Part shown: one piece after another, positions 50,601 through 57,567 of the stretch
Numbering within the stretch: position 1 is the stretch's first letter
How the letters are laid out: each line of letters opens with the position of its first letter
DNA from: Betaproteobacteria bacterium GR16-43
Lineage (GTDB): Bacteria; Pseudomonadota; Gammaproteobacteria; Burkholderiales; Usitatibacteraceae
Assembly: GCA_001953215.1 (NCBI GenBank)
Contig: CP019169.1
Location: 1,984,001 to 2,048,000, forward strand
Reading direction: 5' to 3'
DNA length: 64,000 nt
Notes under the pieces: model-generated
Told to the model about the DNA's origin: nothing
What the model saw: the letters and a program-made list of their open reading frames with translations, nothing else
The model's database searches: none
Made by a program: the position numbers and the translations under genes

Positions 50601-50951
50601 GGCGTCCTCGGGGCGCGCTCGGGATGGCGGGCCTGGCTCACCGGCGCGGTGTTCGTGCTGATGGGCCTCCTCCTCGGATTGCGCGCACCGGGCTTCACGC
50701 CCGTGAGCGTCGCGGCCTGCGTGCTCGCGGGCGCCGCCGTGCTCTGGATCTACCGCCGCTACGTGCTCGGACGCTACGAAGTCGTGCCGCCGCTGCTCGT
50801 GGCGCTGTTCTTCCTCGGCGGCATCCAGGCGCTGGTGCGTCCTGCGTACGCCGGAGCGCTCCCGGCGGCGTTCGCCGGTATGCTTTCGGTGCTCGCCGGC
50901 TTCGCCGCGTGGCAGTGGCTCGTTCGCAACGATTCTCCGGAGAAGAAATAA
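47607..50951 (+). CDS. Very large CPBP-family intramembrane protease with duplicated extracytoplasmic domains
   Basis: An 1114-residue membrane protein. The central CPBP (Abi/Rce1-type) protease core has WEEFLFR with Glu425-Glu426, His466 in GCAHANY, and His504/Asp508 in HYLFD, the expected catalytic set. It is flanked by two related soluble domains, about 36-225 and 615-810. Each starts with a TRD-(D/E)-A motif, contains a PGA-leucine-alanine-rich EAARxxA segment and ends in a GD-x-(F/V)-T-x-x-GR ... PE-x-(F/W) block. Additional membrane helices follow to the C-terminus. Typical CPBP proteins are about 200-300 residues. GGGAGA upstream supports ATG 47607. The substrate is unknown. Confidence 0.8.
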   Translation: MLRSRWFWSVLLSVSAALGVATLSHFDVLFPFLDVDVKLTRDDALARAKSLNGSLKLTPATLTRSAAAFSGDGRAQTFIEQEGGGRKALDEFLHEGEHVLYKWHVRLFEPGQVREVSVYFTPGGRAYAFRAREPEAEPGAALEAEAARAIAVERAKADWAVDFSRYKPVTASSTKRPGGRVDHEFRYERIDRPIGDGKLILSLGVSGDRFTSLGRGIQAPEAFERRYQERRSANNTISAGASVAMMLLYMLGGCLVGAIWLARRGAWSWKPAAKWAFFIAALGALAVLDQIPGSWMGYDTAVSADTHYAKAVAAAFAALLLWGAVLLASFASGEGLGRLAFGSQPYLWGAWGSRTAATHAILGRTLGGYAWLGFELAFVTGFYFVAQKYFGWWSPGSLLVDPNILSHAQPWIAPVANAMRAGVWEEFLFRAVPLAGAALIGRRFGREKLFVGVALVVQAIIFGCAHANYPQDPPWARPVELFLPSIVWGLMYLRFGILPGILVHYLFDLVLMSMPLWVTDAPGIAFDRTMVVLFALAPLLLVLARAWMHRGVGEIAAVDLNAYVPREAPLWQATGVVEKRETGPARTRWATALLLALGVAGAVGWGMRLAIPPDAPGLAITRDEAVRIAEQAIAAEGVTLGPDWRRLAKSEGPRDQEPHAFIWDQGGPEVFRALLGNHLAPPLWAVRFARFEGEVNVADRAESWFVFVAGDGTVRALHHRLPEARPGARLSSEAARNKAHAYLGTWLGVDPSVLRFVSGRAVNRPERLDWEFIYADPARKVPAGGDAYVQVDLSGDQVTARGRYVFVPEDWTRERRAKRDGAVLAMGLAGFALLFAMGTVVVLAIRRFARGEYAKRAAIVSGLAALVFFATQRVLGFEAAMAEGYDTSQPLVQQYLRDVLLSSVGGIVLALAAALFGGVAVRFASRQAQGSRFETWRDAVALAFFASGGGVLLRAFLPSASGPRMPSVRDADLSIPWLGAAFEGADFLMLSAGFVAALGVLGARSGWRAWLTGAVFVLMGLLLGLRAPGFTPVSVAACVLAGAAVLWIYRRYVLGRYEVVPPLLVALFFLGGIQALVRPAYAGALPAAFAGMLSVLAGFAAWQWLVRNDSPEKK

Positions 50952-50953
50952 GA

Positions 50954-51883
50954 ATGCGCATCCTCATCACCGGCGGCGGCGGTTTCCTCGGCTCCCGCCT
51001 GGCCCAGTCCCTCCTCGCGCGCGATGCGTCCGCGAAGATCACGCTCGTGGACATTGCCTTTCCCAATGGCACCGATCCGCGCTTCACCGCGGTGACGGGC
51101 GATCTCGCTTCGCCCGAGGTGCTCGCGAAGGTCCTGCCCGCGGATACCGATGCGGTCTTTCATCTCGCGGCCGTCGTGAGCGGCGGCGCGGAAGCCGATT
51201 TCGACCTGGGCTATCACGTGAACCTCGACGGCACGCGCGCCCTGCTCGAAGCGTGCCGCAAGCTCGCGAAGCCGCCGAAGGCCGTCTACGCGAGCTCGGT
51301 CGCGGCCTTCGGCGGCAAGTTGCCCGACGTGCTCGACGACACGACCACGCCCACGCCGCAGACTTCGTACGGCACGCAGAAGGTGATGGGCGAGTACCTC
51401 GTCGCGGACTTCACGCGCAAGGGGATGATCGACGGTCGCTCCCTGCGCTTGCCCACGATCGTCGTGCGCCCCGGCAAGCCCAACCTCGCGGCGTCGTCGT
51501 TCGCGAGCTCGATCATCCGCGAGCCGCTCGCGGGCGTGGATGTCGATTGCCCCGTGCCGGACACCACGGGCGTGTGGATCCTCTCGCCGAAGCGCGTGGT
51601 GGAAGCCTTCGTGCACGCGTTCGACCTTCCCGCTTCGGCGTGGCCCACGAGCCGCGTCGTGAACTTGCCGGGCATCACGCTCACCGTGCGCGAAATGCTC
51701 GATGCGATGGGCCGCGTCGCCGGGGAAGCGAAGGTGAAGCACGTGCGTTTCGTGCCCGATGCGCGCATCCAGGGCATCGTGAAGACGTGGCCGGTGCGTT
51801 TCCGGACCGACAAGGCCCTCGAAATGGGCTTCAAGCCCGACGCGAACTTCGACGACGCCGTCCACCAGCATCTGGGGGGCTGA
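50954..51883 (+). CDS. denD: NAD-dependent epimerase/dehydratase family, D-erythronate dehydrogenase-like
   Basis: A 309-residue extended short-chain dehydrogenase. It has the NAD loop ITGGGGFLGSRLAQ at the N-terminus, HLAAVVSGGAEADF, and the catalytic Tyr/Lys in SYGTQKVMGE. LRLPTIVVRPGKPN and GVWILSPKRVVEAF match DenD, which oxidises D-erythronate in tetronate breakdown. The other den genes are not nearby, so the symbol is by similarity. It starts two bases after the giant CPBP gene stop and is probably co-transcribed. Confidence 0.82.
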   Translation: MRILITGGGGFLGSRLAQSLLARDASAKITLVDIAFPNGTDPRFTAVTGDLASPEVLAKVLPADTDAVFHLAAVVSGGAEADFDLGYHVNLDGTRALLEACRKLAKPPKAVYASSVAAFGGKLPDVLDDTTTPTPQTSYGTQKVMGEYLVADFTRKGMIDGRSLRLPTIVVRPGKPNLAASSFASSIIREPLAGVDVDCPVPDTTGVWILSPKRVVEAFVHAFDLPASAWPTSRVVNLPGITLTVREMLDAMGRVAGEAKVKHVRFVPDARIQGIVKTWPVRFRTDKALEMGFKPDANFDDAVHQHLGG

Positions 51884-52079
51884 ATCGGGCGTAGTACGGA
51901 TCGCCGGGCGGAATCGGCGCCAATCGAGTAGGATGGCGTCCGGTTGTCGCTTATTCAGCCTGCCGAAAGACTTGGCCCGAAGGTTTTCCCGGGACCAGGC
52001 CGGGCCCCGAAGCCCGCGGCTCGCCTCGCACGCCAGCGGCCGCCCCAACCATCCTCCATCCCTAGGGAGTATCAAGAAC

Positions 52080-52562
52080 ATGAAGCGAGTTCTCGTTGCA
52101 GTTGCCGTCAGCCTCGCGCTGCCGGTCGTGGCCCAGACCCCCGAAGCCGTCACCCCGAAAGGCGTCAAGCCCGCCATGACCCTCACGGGCTCCGGCCCGC
52201 TGGGCTATGAGTGCAAGAACACGGACGGCAAGTTCGCCTGGGCCGGTCCGGTCCCCAACGCCAAGCTGACCGACAAGGCCGGCAAGGAAGTCGGCAAGTA
52301 CGTCGCCGGCCCGAAATGGGAACTGGCCGACGGCTCGACGGTGACCGGCAAGCAGGTCGCCACGGCCCCCGGCGCGGCCGGCTCGATCCCGCTGCAACTC
52401 GTGGACGCCTCGGGCGGCACGAAGCAGTTCGACGGCGTGGTCAACATCCAGCGCATCAACACCAAGGGCGGCGTCGCCCCGGCTGATGTCTGCGATGCCA
52501 AGTCCGTCGGCACGAAGAAGGAAGTGGGCTACTCCGCCGACTACGTCTTCTTCAAGAAGTAA
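52080..52562 (+). CDS. Secreted DUF3455 family protein
   Basis: A 160-residue protein with a Sec signal (MKRVLVAVAVSLALPVVAQ). The DUF3455 pattern is clear: GPLGYECKNTDGKFAWAGP, VGKYVAGPKWELADGSTVTG, VNIQRINTKGGVAPADVCD and a final YSADYVFFKK. The function is unknown. Two cysteines could form a disulphide. An upstream in-frame extension to 51933 lacks a signal-like start and is not favoured. The preceding 196 bases (51884-52079) hold no recognisable feature. A strong hairpin follows at 52580-52627. Confidence 0.85.
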   Translation: MKRVLVAVAVSLALPVVAQTPEAVTPKGVKPAMTLTGSGPLGYECKNTDGKFAWAGPVPNAKLTDKAGKEVGKYVAGPKWELADGSTVTGKQVATAPGAAGSIPLQLVDASGGTKQFDGVVNIQRINTKGGVAPADVCDAKSVGTKKEVGYSADYVFFKK

Positions 52563-52579
52563 GCAGCCAGTACGGCAAG

Positions 52580-52627
52580 CCGGGGTCCGTGCCGTCCAGA
52601 GTTCGCTCTGGGGGGCACGGACCCCGG
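52580..52627. repeat. Strong bipartite hairpin after the DUF3455 gene
   Basis: CCGGGGTCCGTGCC (52580-52593) and GGCACGGACCCCGG (52614-52627) form a perfect 14-bp stem. Inside it CCAGAG/CTCTGG (52596-52611) forms a second 6-bp stem capped by TTCG. No T tract follows on either strand, so it may be a transcript-stabilising or repeat-type hairpin rather than an intrinsic terminator. Confidence 0.7.
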
Positions 52628-52682
52628 TGCATTTCGGGCGGCGCATACTCGCGTTCCCACAGAGGATCCGGAGATCCCCGCC

Positions 52683-52826
52683 ATGAAGATCTGCCCCGTT
52701 GCCCTCGCCGTCGGTTGCGCGAAGTGTCCGGTGTTCAAGGTGTGCCCCGCGAAGGGGATCATCGGCGACTACAAGCCCGGGGCGCCCCCGGCGCCGCCCA
52801 CCGCGGCGAACAACGACAAGCACTGA
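52683..52826 (+). CDS. 47-residue four-cysteine microprotein
   Basis: A short frame from ATG 52683 to TGA 52824-52826. The cysteines are at 4, 12, 15 and 21 (ICPVALAVGCAKCPVFKVCP), a CX7CX2CX5C pattern with prolines after three of them. GDYKPGAPPAPP and a polar end follow. There is no signal peptide, so it is probably cytosolic. GGAG about eight bases upstream and a spacing independent of neighbours support translation. Zinc or Fe-S binding is possible from the cysteine spacing. I believe similar short proteins occur in other betaproteobacteria, but I cannot confirm that here. Confidence 0.65.
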   Translation: MKICPVALAVGCAKCPVFKVCPAKGIIGDYKPGAPPAPPTAANNDKH

Positions 52827-52897
52827 CCCGCGTTTTCTCCGGGAAGTAGGTCAGTTTCCGGGCCTCGGAAGGATCCGGGGCTGGGATAATCCGGTCC

Positions 52898-53713
52898 ATG
52901 GACATCCAGACCAAAGCCCAACACTTCCGCGCCCTCCACCAGGGGCCGCGCCCGTTGCTGATCGCGAACGCCTGGGACGCCGGTACGGCACGCATCCTCG
53001 CGGGACTGGGCTTCCAGGCGATCGCCACCTCGAGCGGCGCGCATGCGGGAACGCTCGGACGGCGTGACGGCAAGGTCAAGCGGGACGAGGCGCTCGAACA
53101 TGCGCGCCTCATCGCCGCCGCGACGGACCTGCCGGTTTCGGCGGACCTCGAGAAAGGCTTCGGCGATCGCCCCGAAGATGCGAGCGAGACGATCCGGCTC
53201 GCGGGCGCCACGGGCCTCGTCGGTGGCTCCATCGAGGATTCGTCGGGCGACAAGGACCATCCCATCTTCGACATCGACGTCGCCACGGCGCGCATCGCCG
53301 CCTCGGTGGCCGCCGCGCGCACGCTGCCGTTCGCGTTCACGCTGACGGCGCGATGCGAGAGCCATCTCTGGGGACCCGCGACCGTGGAGGCGACCATCGC
53401 GCGCCTGCAGGCCTACGAGCGTGCCGGCGCGGACGTGTTGATGGCGCCCGCGCTTCCCGACCTCGAGGCCGTGCGCAAGGTCTGCGCCTCGCTCACCAAG
53501 CCGTTCAGTTTCATGGCCGGCATCAAGGGGAAATCGTGGTCGGTCGCGGAGCTCGAAGCCTGCGGCGTGAAGCGCATCAGCTTCGCCACCTCGCTCTACC
53601 GCGCGGCCCTCGGCGGCATGATGGATGCCGGCCGGGAGATCCTCGAGAAAGGCACGTTCATCTACCTGGATCGCGCGCCCTCTTCGGGCGACGTCGCCAA
53701 GCACTTCGAGTAG
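52898..53713 (+). CDS. Isocitrate lyase/PEP mutase superfamily protein
   Basis: A 271-residue TIM-barrel enzyme of the ICL/PEPM superfamily: LLIANAWDAGTARILAGLGF, AIATSSGAHAGTLGRRDG, PVSADLEKGFG, GGSIEDSSGD, and FTLTARCESHLWG. It keeps the Asp/Glu metal residues of the barrel but not the KKCGH lyase loop of isocitrate lyase, so the reaction is probably on a different small acid. GATAAT lies seven bases before the ATG with no Shine-Dalgarno sequence. Its TAG stop directly abuts the palindrome at 53713-53797. Confidence 0.82.
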   Translation: MDIQTKAQHFRALHQGPRPLLIANAWDAGTARILAGLGFQAIATSSGAHAGTLGRRDGKVKRDEALEHARLIAAATDLPVSADLEKGFGDRPEDASETIRLAGATGLVGGSIEDSSGDKDHPIFDIDVATARIAASVAAARTLPFAFTLTARCESHLWGPATVEATIARLQAYERAGADVLMAPALPDLEAVRKVCASLTKPFSFMAGIKGKSWSVAELEACGVKRISFATSLYRAALGGMMDAGREILEKGTFIYLDRAPSSGDVAKHFE

Positions 53714-53797
53714 AAATAATTAGGGTCAGACCCTTTATTCCGCCAGCGCCGGCCGCTCGGCCGGCGACGGAAAAAAGGGTCTGACCCTAATTATTTC
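53713..53797. repeat. GGGTCAGAC-family palindromic element between convergent genes
   Basis: Outer arms GAAATAATTAGGGTCAGACC(CTTT) at 53713-53736 and their exact complement at 53774-53797 are 24 bases each. Inside is a second GC-rich palindrome (CGCCGGCCG/CGGCCGGCG). The element begins at the last base of the left gene stop and supplies the TAG stop of the opposing Rieske gene (53787-53789). It could serve as a bidirectional terminator. Confidence 0.92.
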
Positions 53798-54884
53798 CCA
53801 GGAACTCGCAGAGCAACCGGTGGAAGTGATGGACGCCCCGCTCGCGAGTGGGCGAGTAGCGGCCGTGGCGATAGAAGCGCGATCGCACGCCGCGGCTCAC
53901 CGCGCGAACGACGGCCTCGTCCTCGTATTCGACGCGATCCAGCTCCGAGCCCGCGCCGGCTCCGAGCTTCGAGGCATCCCACACGTAACTGCGGAAGGCG
54001 ATCGTGGTCGCCTCGAGGCCGCGGGGCTGCACGAGGTTCAGCGACAGGCCCCAGGGGTAGAAGTTGAGCATCAGGTTGGGGAACACGAAGAAGTAGTACG
54101 CCGCGACGCGTTGCCCGTGCTCGGGCGAACCCGGGGGCAGGTCGAACGCGGGCTCGCTGCCCTTCGCGAGCGCGCGCTGCAGGTTGGCGTAGCGAAAGAG
54201 CGTGGAGGAATAGCTTCCGTAGTCGACCACCTCGTTCAACCCGTGGTGCACGAAGGGGATGTGGAAGCCTTCGAGGTAGTTCTCGACGTAGAGCGCCCAG
54301 CTCGCGTCCAGCTCGTAGTCGCGGCTGTGCACCGCGTCGAAGGCGAAGCGCTCCACGCCCATCCATCCGACGTACTTCGCGACGTCGCCCACGAACGCCT
54401 CGAGCGGCGCCACCGGGTCGATCGAGGCGAACGCGTGGCCGAGCCATTCGGCGAAGGGAACCTGCGGCAGGTTGTCCGACGCGGACGGAAAGTTCTTCGC
54501 GTCCTGGAACTCGGGCATGAAGGTCATGCGCCCGGCGAGGTCGAAGCGCCGCGAGTGGTAGCCGCAGCGGATTTCCTTCGCGCGGCAAGGCGCGCCGACG
54601 AGGATGTTGCCGCGATGCGTGCAGACGTTCGAGAGGCATCGCAACTTCCCACCCGCATCGCGTGAAAGCAGCAGCGGCTCGACGAGCGCCCCGGCCCGCA
54701 GCTCGCGCGGCGAGAGCGAGCCCGGCTCGCGCACATCCGCGGCTTCCCCGATCCACTGCCACGTCCGCGCGAAAACCCGCTCCCCGAGCGCGTGAAACGC
54801 GGTTTCGTCGTTGTAGAAGCGCGCGTCGAGCGTGGCCGCGGAAGCGATGTCGGCTTCGACCTGGTAACGAACCGATTCAGCCAT
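53787..54884 (-). CDS. Rieske non-haem iron oxygenase, large (alpha) subunit type
   Basis: A 365-residue oxygenase. The Rieske 2Fe-2S ligands are in CTHRGN and, 15 or so residues on, CGYHSRRFDLAG. The catalytic domain has the mononuclear iron histidines in ENYLEGFHIPFVHHGL. It resembles the single-component alpha-subunit group acting on small amines or aromatics; the substrate is not evident. No reductase or ferredoxin gene is nearby. The final residues GNN and the stop are encoded by the palindromic element, so the native C-terminus may have been altered by its insertion. Confidence 0.87.
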   Translation of the reverse strand: MAESVRYQVEADIASAATLDARFYNDETAFHALGERVFARTWQWIGEAADVREPGSLSPRELRAGALVEPLLLSRDAGGKLRCLSNVCTHRGNILVGAPCRAKEIRCGYHSRRFDLAGRMTFMPEFQDAKNFPSASDNLPQVPFAEWLGHAFASIDPVAPLEAFVGDVAKYVGWMGVERFAFDAVHSRDYELDASWALYVENYLEGFHIPFVHHGLNEVVDYGSYSSTLFRYANLQRALAKGSEPAFDLPPGSPEHGQRVAAYYFFVFPNLMLNFYPWGLSLNLVQPRGLEATTIAFRSYVWDASKLGAGAGSELDRVEYEDEAVVRAVSRGVRSRFYRHGRYSPTRERGVHHFHRLLCEFLGNN

Positions 54885-54899
54885 GGCCGCCAGCCTCGG

Positions 54900-54905
54900 T
54901 ACAAT
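54900..54905 (+). promoter_or_regulatory. Candidate -10 box for a leaderless transcript of the 54913 gene
   Basis: TACAAT ends seven bases before ATG 54913, with no Shine-Dalgarno sequence between. No clear -35 element is seen. Confidence 0.4.
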
Positions 54906-54912
54906 TCGCACC

Positions 54913-55413
54913 ATGAACCGAACGACCCTTGCCCTGGCCGCATTGCTGGCCGCCCTTCCCGCCGCGGCCCAGCAGACGCAGGAAACCGAAGACCTCTCCG
55001 CGCTGCTCAAGTCGACCGTGGCGGCGCGCGCGCTCGTGTCCACCGCCGTCGACGAATGCACCTCGCGCTACGCGGAACTGGTCGATCCCGCGCTCGACGC
55101 CAAGATGGAGTGGGAAGCGCGCAACACCCCGATCGAAGAGCGCGCCCGCGACCTCGCCGGCCGCATGGGGGCCAAGTACGCGGCGAGCACGAGCTTCCTG
55201 GGCTACGAAGTGAAGCGCAAGGCGCTGCTGGCCGAGACGGAAGCCGAGACCGTGCTCCGCGCCAAGGAAACCGTCACGCGCAACCTCGAAGCGCGGCCCG
55301 TGCCCGAGCGCATCGGCGTGTGCCGCGATCTCCTGAAGTCGGTGCACGACGGCAAGATGGACTTCGCCGTGACCCAGCCCAACGCCTACAAGATCCTGCA
55401 GTCCAACCGGTAG
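54913..55413 (+). CDS. Secreted protein of unknown function
   Basis: A 166-residue protein with a Sec signal peptide (MNRTTLALAALLAALPAAAQ, cleaved after AAAQ or AAA). The mature part is helical and charged, with two cysteines (VDECTSRYAE and GVCRDLLKS). I do not recognise a family. ATG 54913 is chosen over ATG 54883 because it starts the signal peptide and has a TACAAT seven bases upstream. It is divergent from the Rieske gene (28 bases between starts) and convergent with the M20 peptidase gene. Confidence 0.7.
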   Translation: MNRTTLALAALLAALPAAAQQTQETEDLSALLKSTVAARALVSTAVDECTSRYAELVDPALDAKMEWEARNTPIEERARDLAGRMGAKYAASTSFLGYEVKRKALLAETEAETVLRAKETVTRNLEARPVPERIGVCRDLLKSVHDGKMDFAVTQPNAYKILQSNR

Positions 55414-55424
55414 GCGTCCCGCAT

Positions 55425-56768
55425 TCACTTCGCCAGCGCCTCCAGCAGGTGCATGCCCGTGCGCACGCCCGAGAGATAGAGCGAGACCTTGGTCGACTCG
55501 TTCGGCGCGTGGTTGTTCTCGTCGTAGGGAGCGAGCGGGATCACGATCGACGGCAATCCGAGCAGCTTGGTGAAGACGAAGTCCGGCGTGGTGCCGCCGA
55601 GCGCGGGGACGACATGGGGCTCGCGTCCGAAACCTTTCGCGACGGCCGCCTTCACCATCGGCACGAGGGCGTGGTCGAGCGGCGTGCGCGACGCCGGCGT
55701 GGCCTTGAGGCTCTTCACCTCGATGCCCGAATAGCCGCGATCCGCCGCGAACTTCTTCACCGCGTTGAACACAACGTCCGGATCCTGCCCACCTACGAGG
55801 CGCACGTCGGCCTTCGCGACGGCTTCCTTGAAGATGATCGTCTTCTGGCCTGCGCCGGTGTAGCCCGCGGAGAAGCCCGAGACGTTGAACGCGGGCCGCA
55901 GCATGAGGCGCTCGTGGAAGAGGGCGCTGTCGTCGCCGGTCGTCGGGGCAACGCCCACGCTCTCCAGGAACCCCGCACGGTCCAGGGGAAGGGATTGCAC
56001 GGCCGCGAGATCCGCCGCCGCCACCTTCACGTCCGCATAGCCCGCGCCGGGCACGCGCAACTTGCCGTCGCGGTCCACCAGCTCCGCCAGGAAATGGATC
56101 AGGTTCAGCGTGGGATTGGGCGCCACGCCACCGAAATTGCCGGAATGAAGATTCCTCTTGGCGCCCTTCGAGGTGAACTCGAGCCCGAGGTTGCCGCGCA
56201 CGCCCATCAACAGCACGGGCTGGTCGTTGGGAAACATCGGGCCGTCGGAGTAGACGCAGAGGTCGGCTTTCAACCGCTCGCGATTCTCCTCGACGAACTT
56301 CGGCAGGGGCACGCTGCCCGTTTCCTCGTCGCCTTCGAGGATCACCTTGATGCGTACGGGCAGCTCGCCGCGCGTTTCCTTCCACAGCGCGATGGCGTTC
56401 AGCAACGCGAGGTGCTGGCCCTTGTTGTCGCCCGCGCCGCGGCCCCAGATGCGGTCGCCCTCGATCACGGGCTCGAACGGCTTCGTGCGCCAGCCTTCCT
56501 GCTTTTCATCCGCGGGGTAGACGTCGTAGTGGCCATACGTGAGCCACGTCTTCTTCGCGTCCTTCGGGCCGATCTCCGCGAAGACGATCGGGTGGCTCGT
56601 CGTGGGATGCACTTCCACCGTGAAGCCCCAGCCCTCGAGGCGCTGCTTCAGGAACGCGACCTGGTCGGCGATGCCTTCGCCCGTGAGGCTCACGGAGGCA
56701 ATGCGGATGGAATCCAGCAGGGTGCGGACGAGTGCATCGCTGCGCTCGCGGACGGCGGTTTCGATCAT
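55425..56768 (-). CDS. M20 family metallopeptidase (dipeptidase/deacylase type)
   Basis: A 447-residue di-zinc hydrolase with a dimerisation lid. Metal and catalytic motifs are GHYDVYP, GRGAGDNKGQ (bridging Asp), ILEGDEETGS (catalytic Glu and next ligand) and, near the C-terminus, the last His ligand region ENNHAPNEST. The domain order fits M20 peptidases such as carboxypeptidase G2-like or carnosinase-like enzymes. The substrate is unknown. Its ATG overlaps the stop of the SIMPL gene by four bases, so they share an operon. There is no signal peptide. Confidence 0.88.
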   Translation of the reverse strand: MIETAVRERSDALVRTLLDSIRIASVSLTGEGIADQVAFLKQRLEGWGFTVEVHPTTSHPIVFAEIGPKDAKKTWLTYGHYDVYPADEKQEGWRTKPFEPVIEGDRIWGRGAGDNKGQHLALLNAIALWKETRGELPVRIKVILEGDEETGSVPLPKFVEENRERLKADLCVYSDGPMFPNDQPVLLMGVRGNLGLEFTSKGAKRNLHSGNFGGVAPNPTLNLIHFLAELVDRDGKLRVPGAGYADVKVAAADLAAVQSLPLDRAGFLESVGVAPTTGDDSALFHERLMLRPAFNVSGFSAGYTGAGQKTIIFKEAVAKADVRLVGGQDPDVVFNAVKKFAADRGYSGIEVKSLKATPASRTPLDHALVPMVKAAVAKGFGREPHVVPALGGTTPDFVFTKLLGLPSIVIPLAPYDENNHAPNESTKVSLYLSGVRTGMHLLEALAK

Positions 56769-57523
56769 TTGAGCTCGAACTCGAACGTGCTGACGACGCG
56801 AATCTTCTTCGCCGGCGTCGAGGTGGCGGAGAACGGGGCCGACTCGTCGTTGCCGTCGGTGCCGAAGATCTGGATGTTGCCCTGGTTGGCGGAGCGGATG
56901 ACGCCCACCGTCGCGCCGGAATCCGCGGCGAACTGCGTGGCGATCTCGCGCGCGTTGCGCGTGGCCTCGGCGAGCAACTGCGGACGCAGCGCGTTGAACT
57001 TGGAGACGACGAAGCGGGGATTGGCGGCGCCTTCGTTGCCCGTGTCGAGGATGACGCCCGCCTTGAGCAGCTCTTCCATGGCGCCGGCGGAGCTGCGCAC
57101 GAGATCGACGTTCGCCGTCTTCACCACGATGGCGGAGGTGATCACGTAGCGGAAGCGCTCGCTCTGCCCCTGCCCGAAGTCGCGCGCGAGCTTGTCCACG
57201 GTCTTGGTGGGCTGCCGTTCGACCTCGGCATCGGTGAAGCCCTGCTTCTTGAGGAAAGCGAGGACGGCGTCGCGGTCGGCGCTCACGCGTTGCTGCGCAT
57301 CGGCCAGTGCGTCGCTCGCGCGTCGCAGGCCGAGCGTCCAGATCGCCTGGTCGCTCTTCACTTCGCGCTCGACGAGGCCCTTCACCGTGACGGTTCGCGT
57401 GTCGGACTTGAAGCGCGCCATGCCCTTGCCGACGAACCAGCCCCCGGCCGCGAGGCCGATGATCAGGCAGAAGCCCATGATCACCGCGGCGGTGACCTCA
57501 CTGCGGTCTTGGTAAAGCGACAT
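56765..57523 (-). CDS. SIMPL-domain (DUF541) membrane-anchored protein
   Basis: A 252-residue protein with one N-terminal membrane anchor (VTAAVIMGFCLIIGLAAGGW) followed by a periplasmic SIMPL/DUF541 domain: TVTVKGLVEREVKSDQAIWT, QGFTDAEVERQPTKTVDK and the closing VVSTFEFELK. The family forms oligomeric periplasmic assemblies of uncertain role (E. coli YggE-like). It overlaps the following M20 peptidase gene by four bases. Upstream is a 44-base gap to the anti-sigma gene containing an imperfect GC-rich hairpin. Confidence 0.85.
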   Translation of the reverse strand: MSLYQDRSEVTAAVIMGFCLIIGLAAGGWFVGKGMARFKSDTRTVTVKGLVEREVKSDQAIWTLGLRRASDALADAQQRVSADRDAVLAFLKKQGFTDAEVERQPTKTVDKLARDFGQGQSERFRYVITSAIVVKTANVDLVRSSAGAMEELLKAGVILDTGNEGAANPRFVVSKFNALRPQLLAEATRNAREIATQFAADSGATVGVIRSANQGNIQIFGTDGNDESAPFSATSTPAKKIRVVSTFEFELK

Positions 57524-57567
57524 TCCCTGCCCCCGACCCCGCTTTCCGGTCGCGGGTCAGGGCGATG

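Noticed and set aside
57524-57567. GC-rich imperfect hairpin between the anti-sigma and SIMPL genes, considered as a terminator
   Set aside because: The stem needs bulges and no T tract follows on the minus strand, so it was not annotated.
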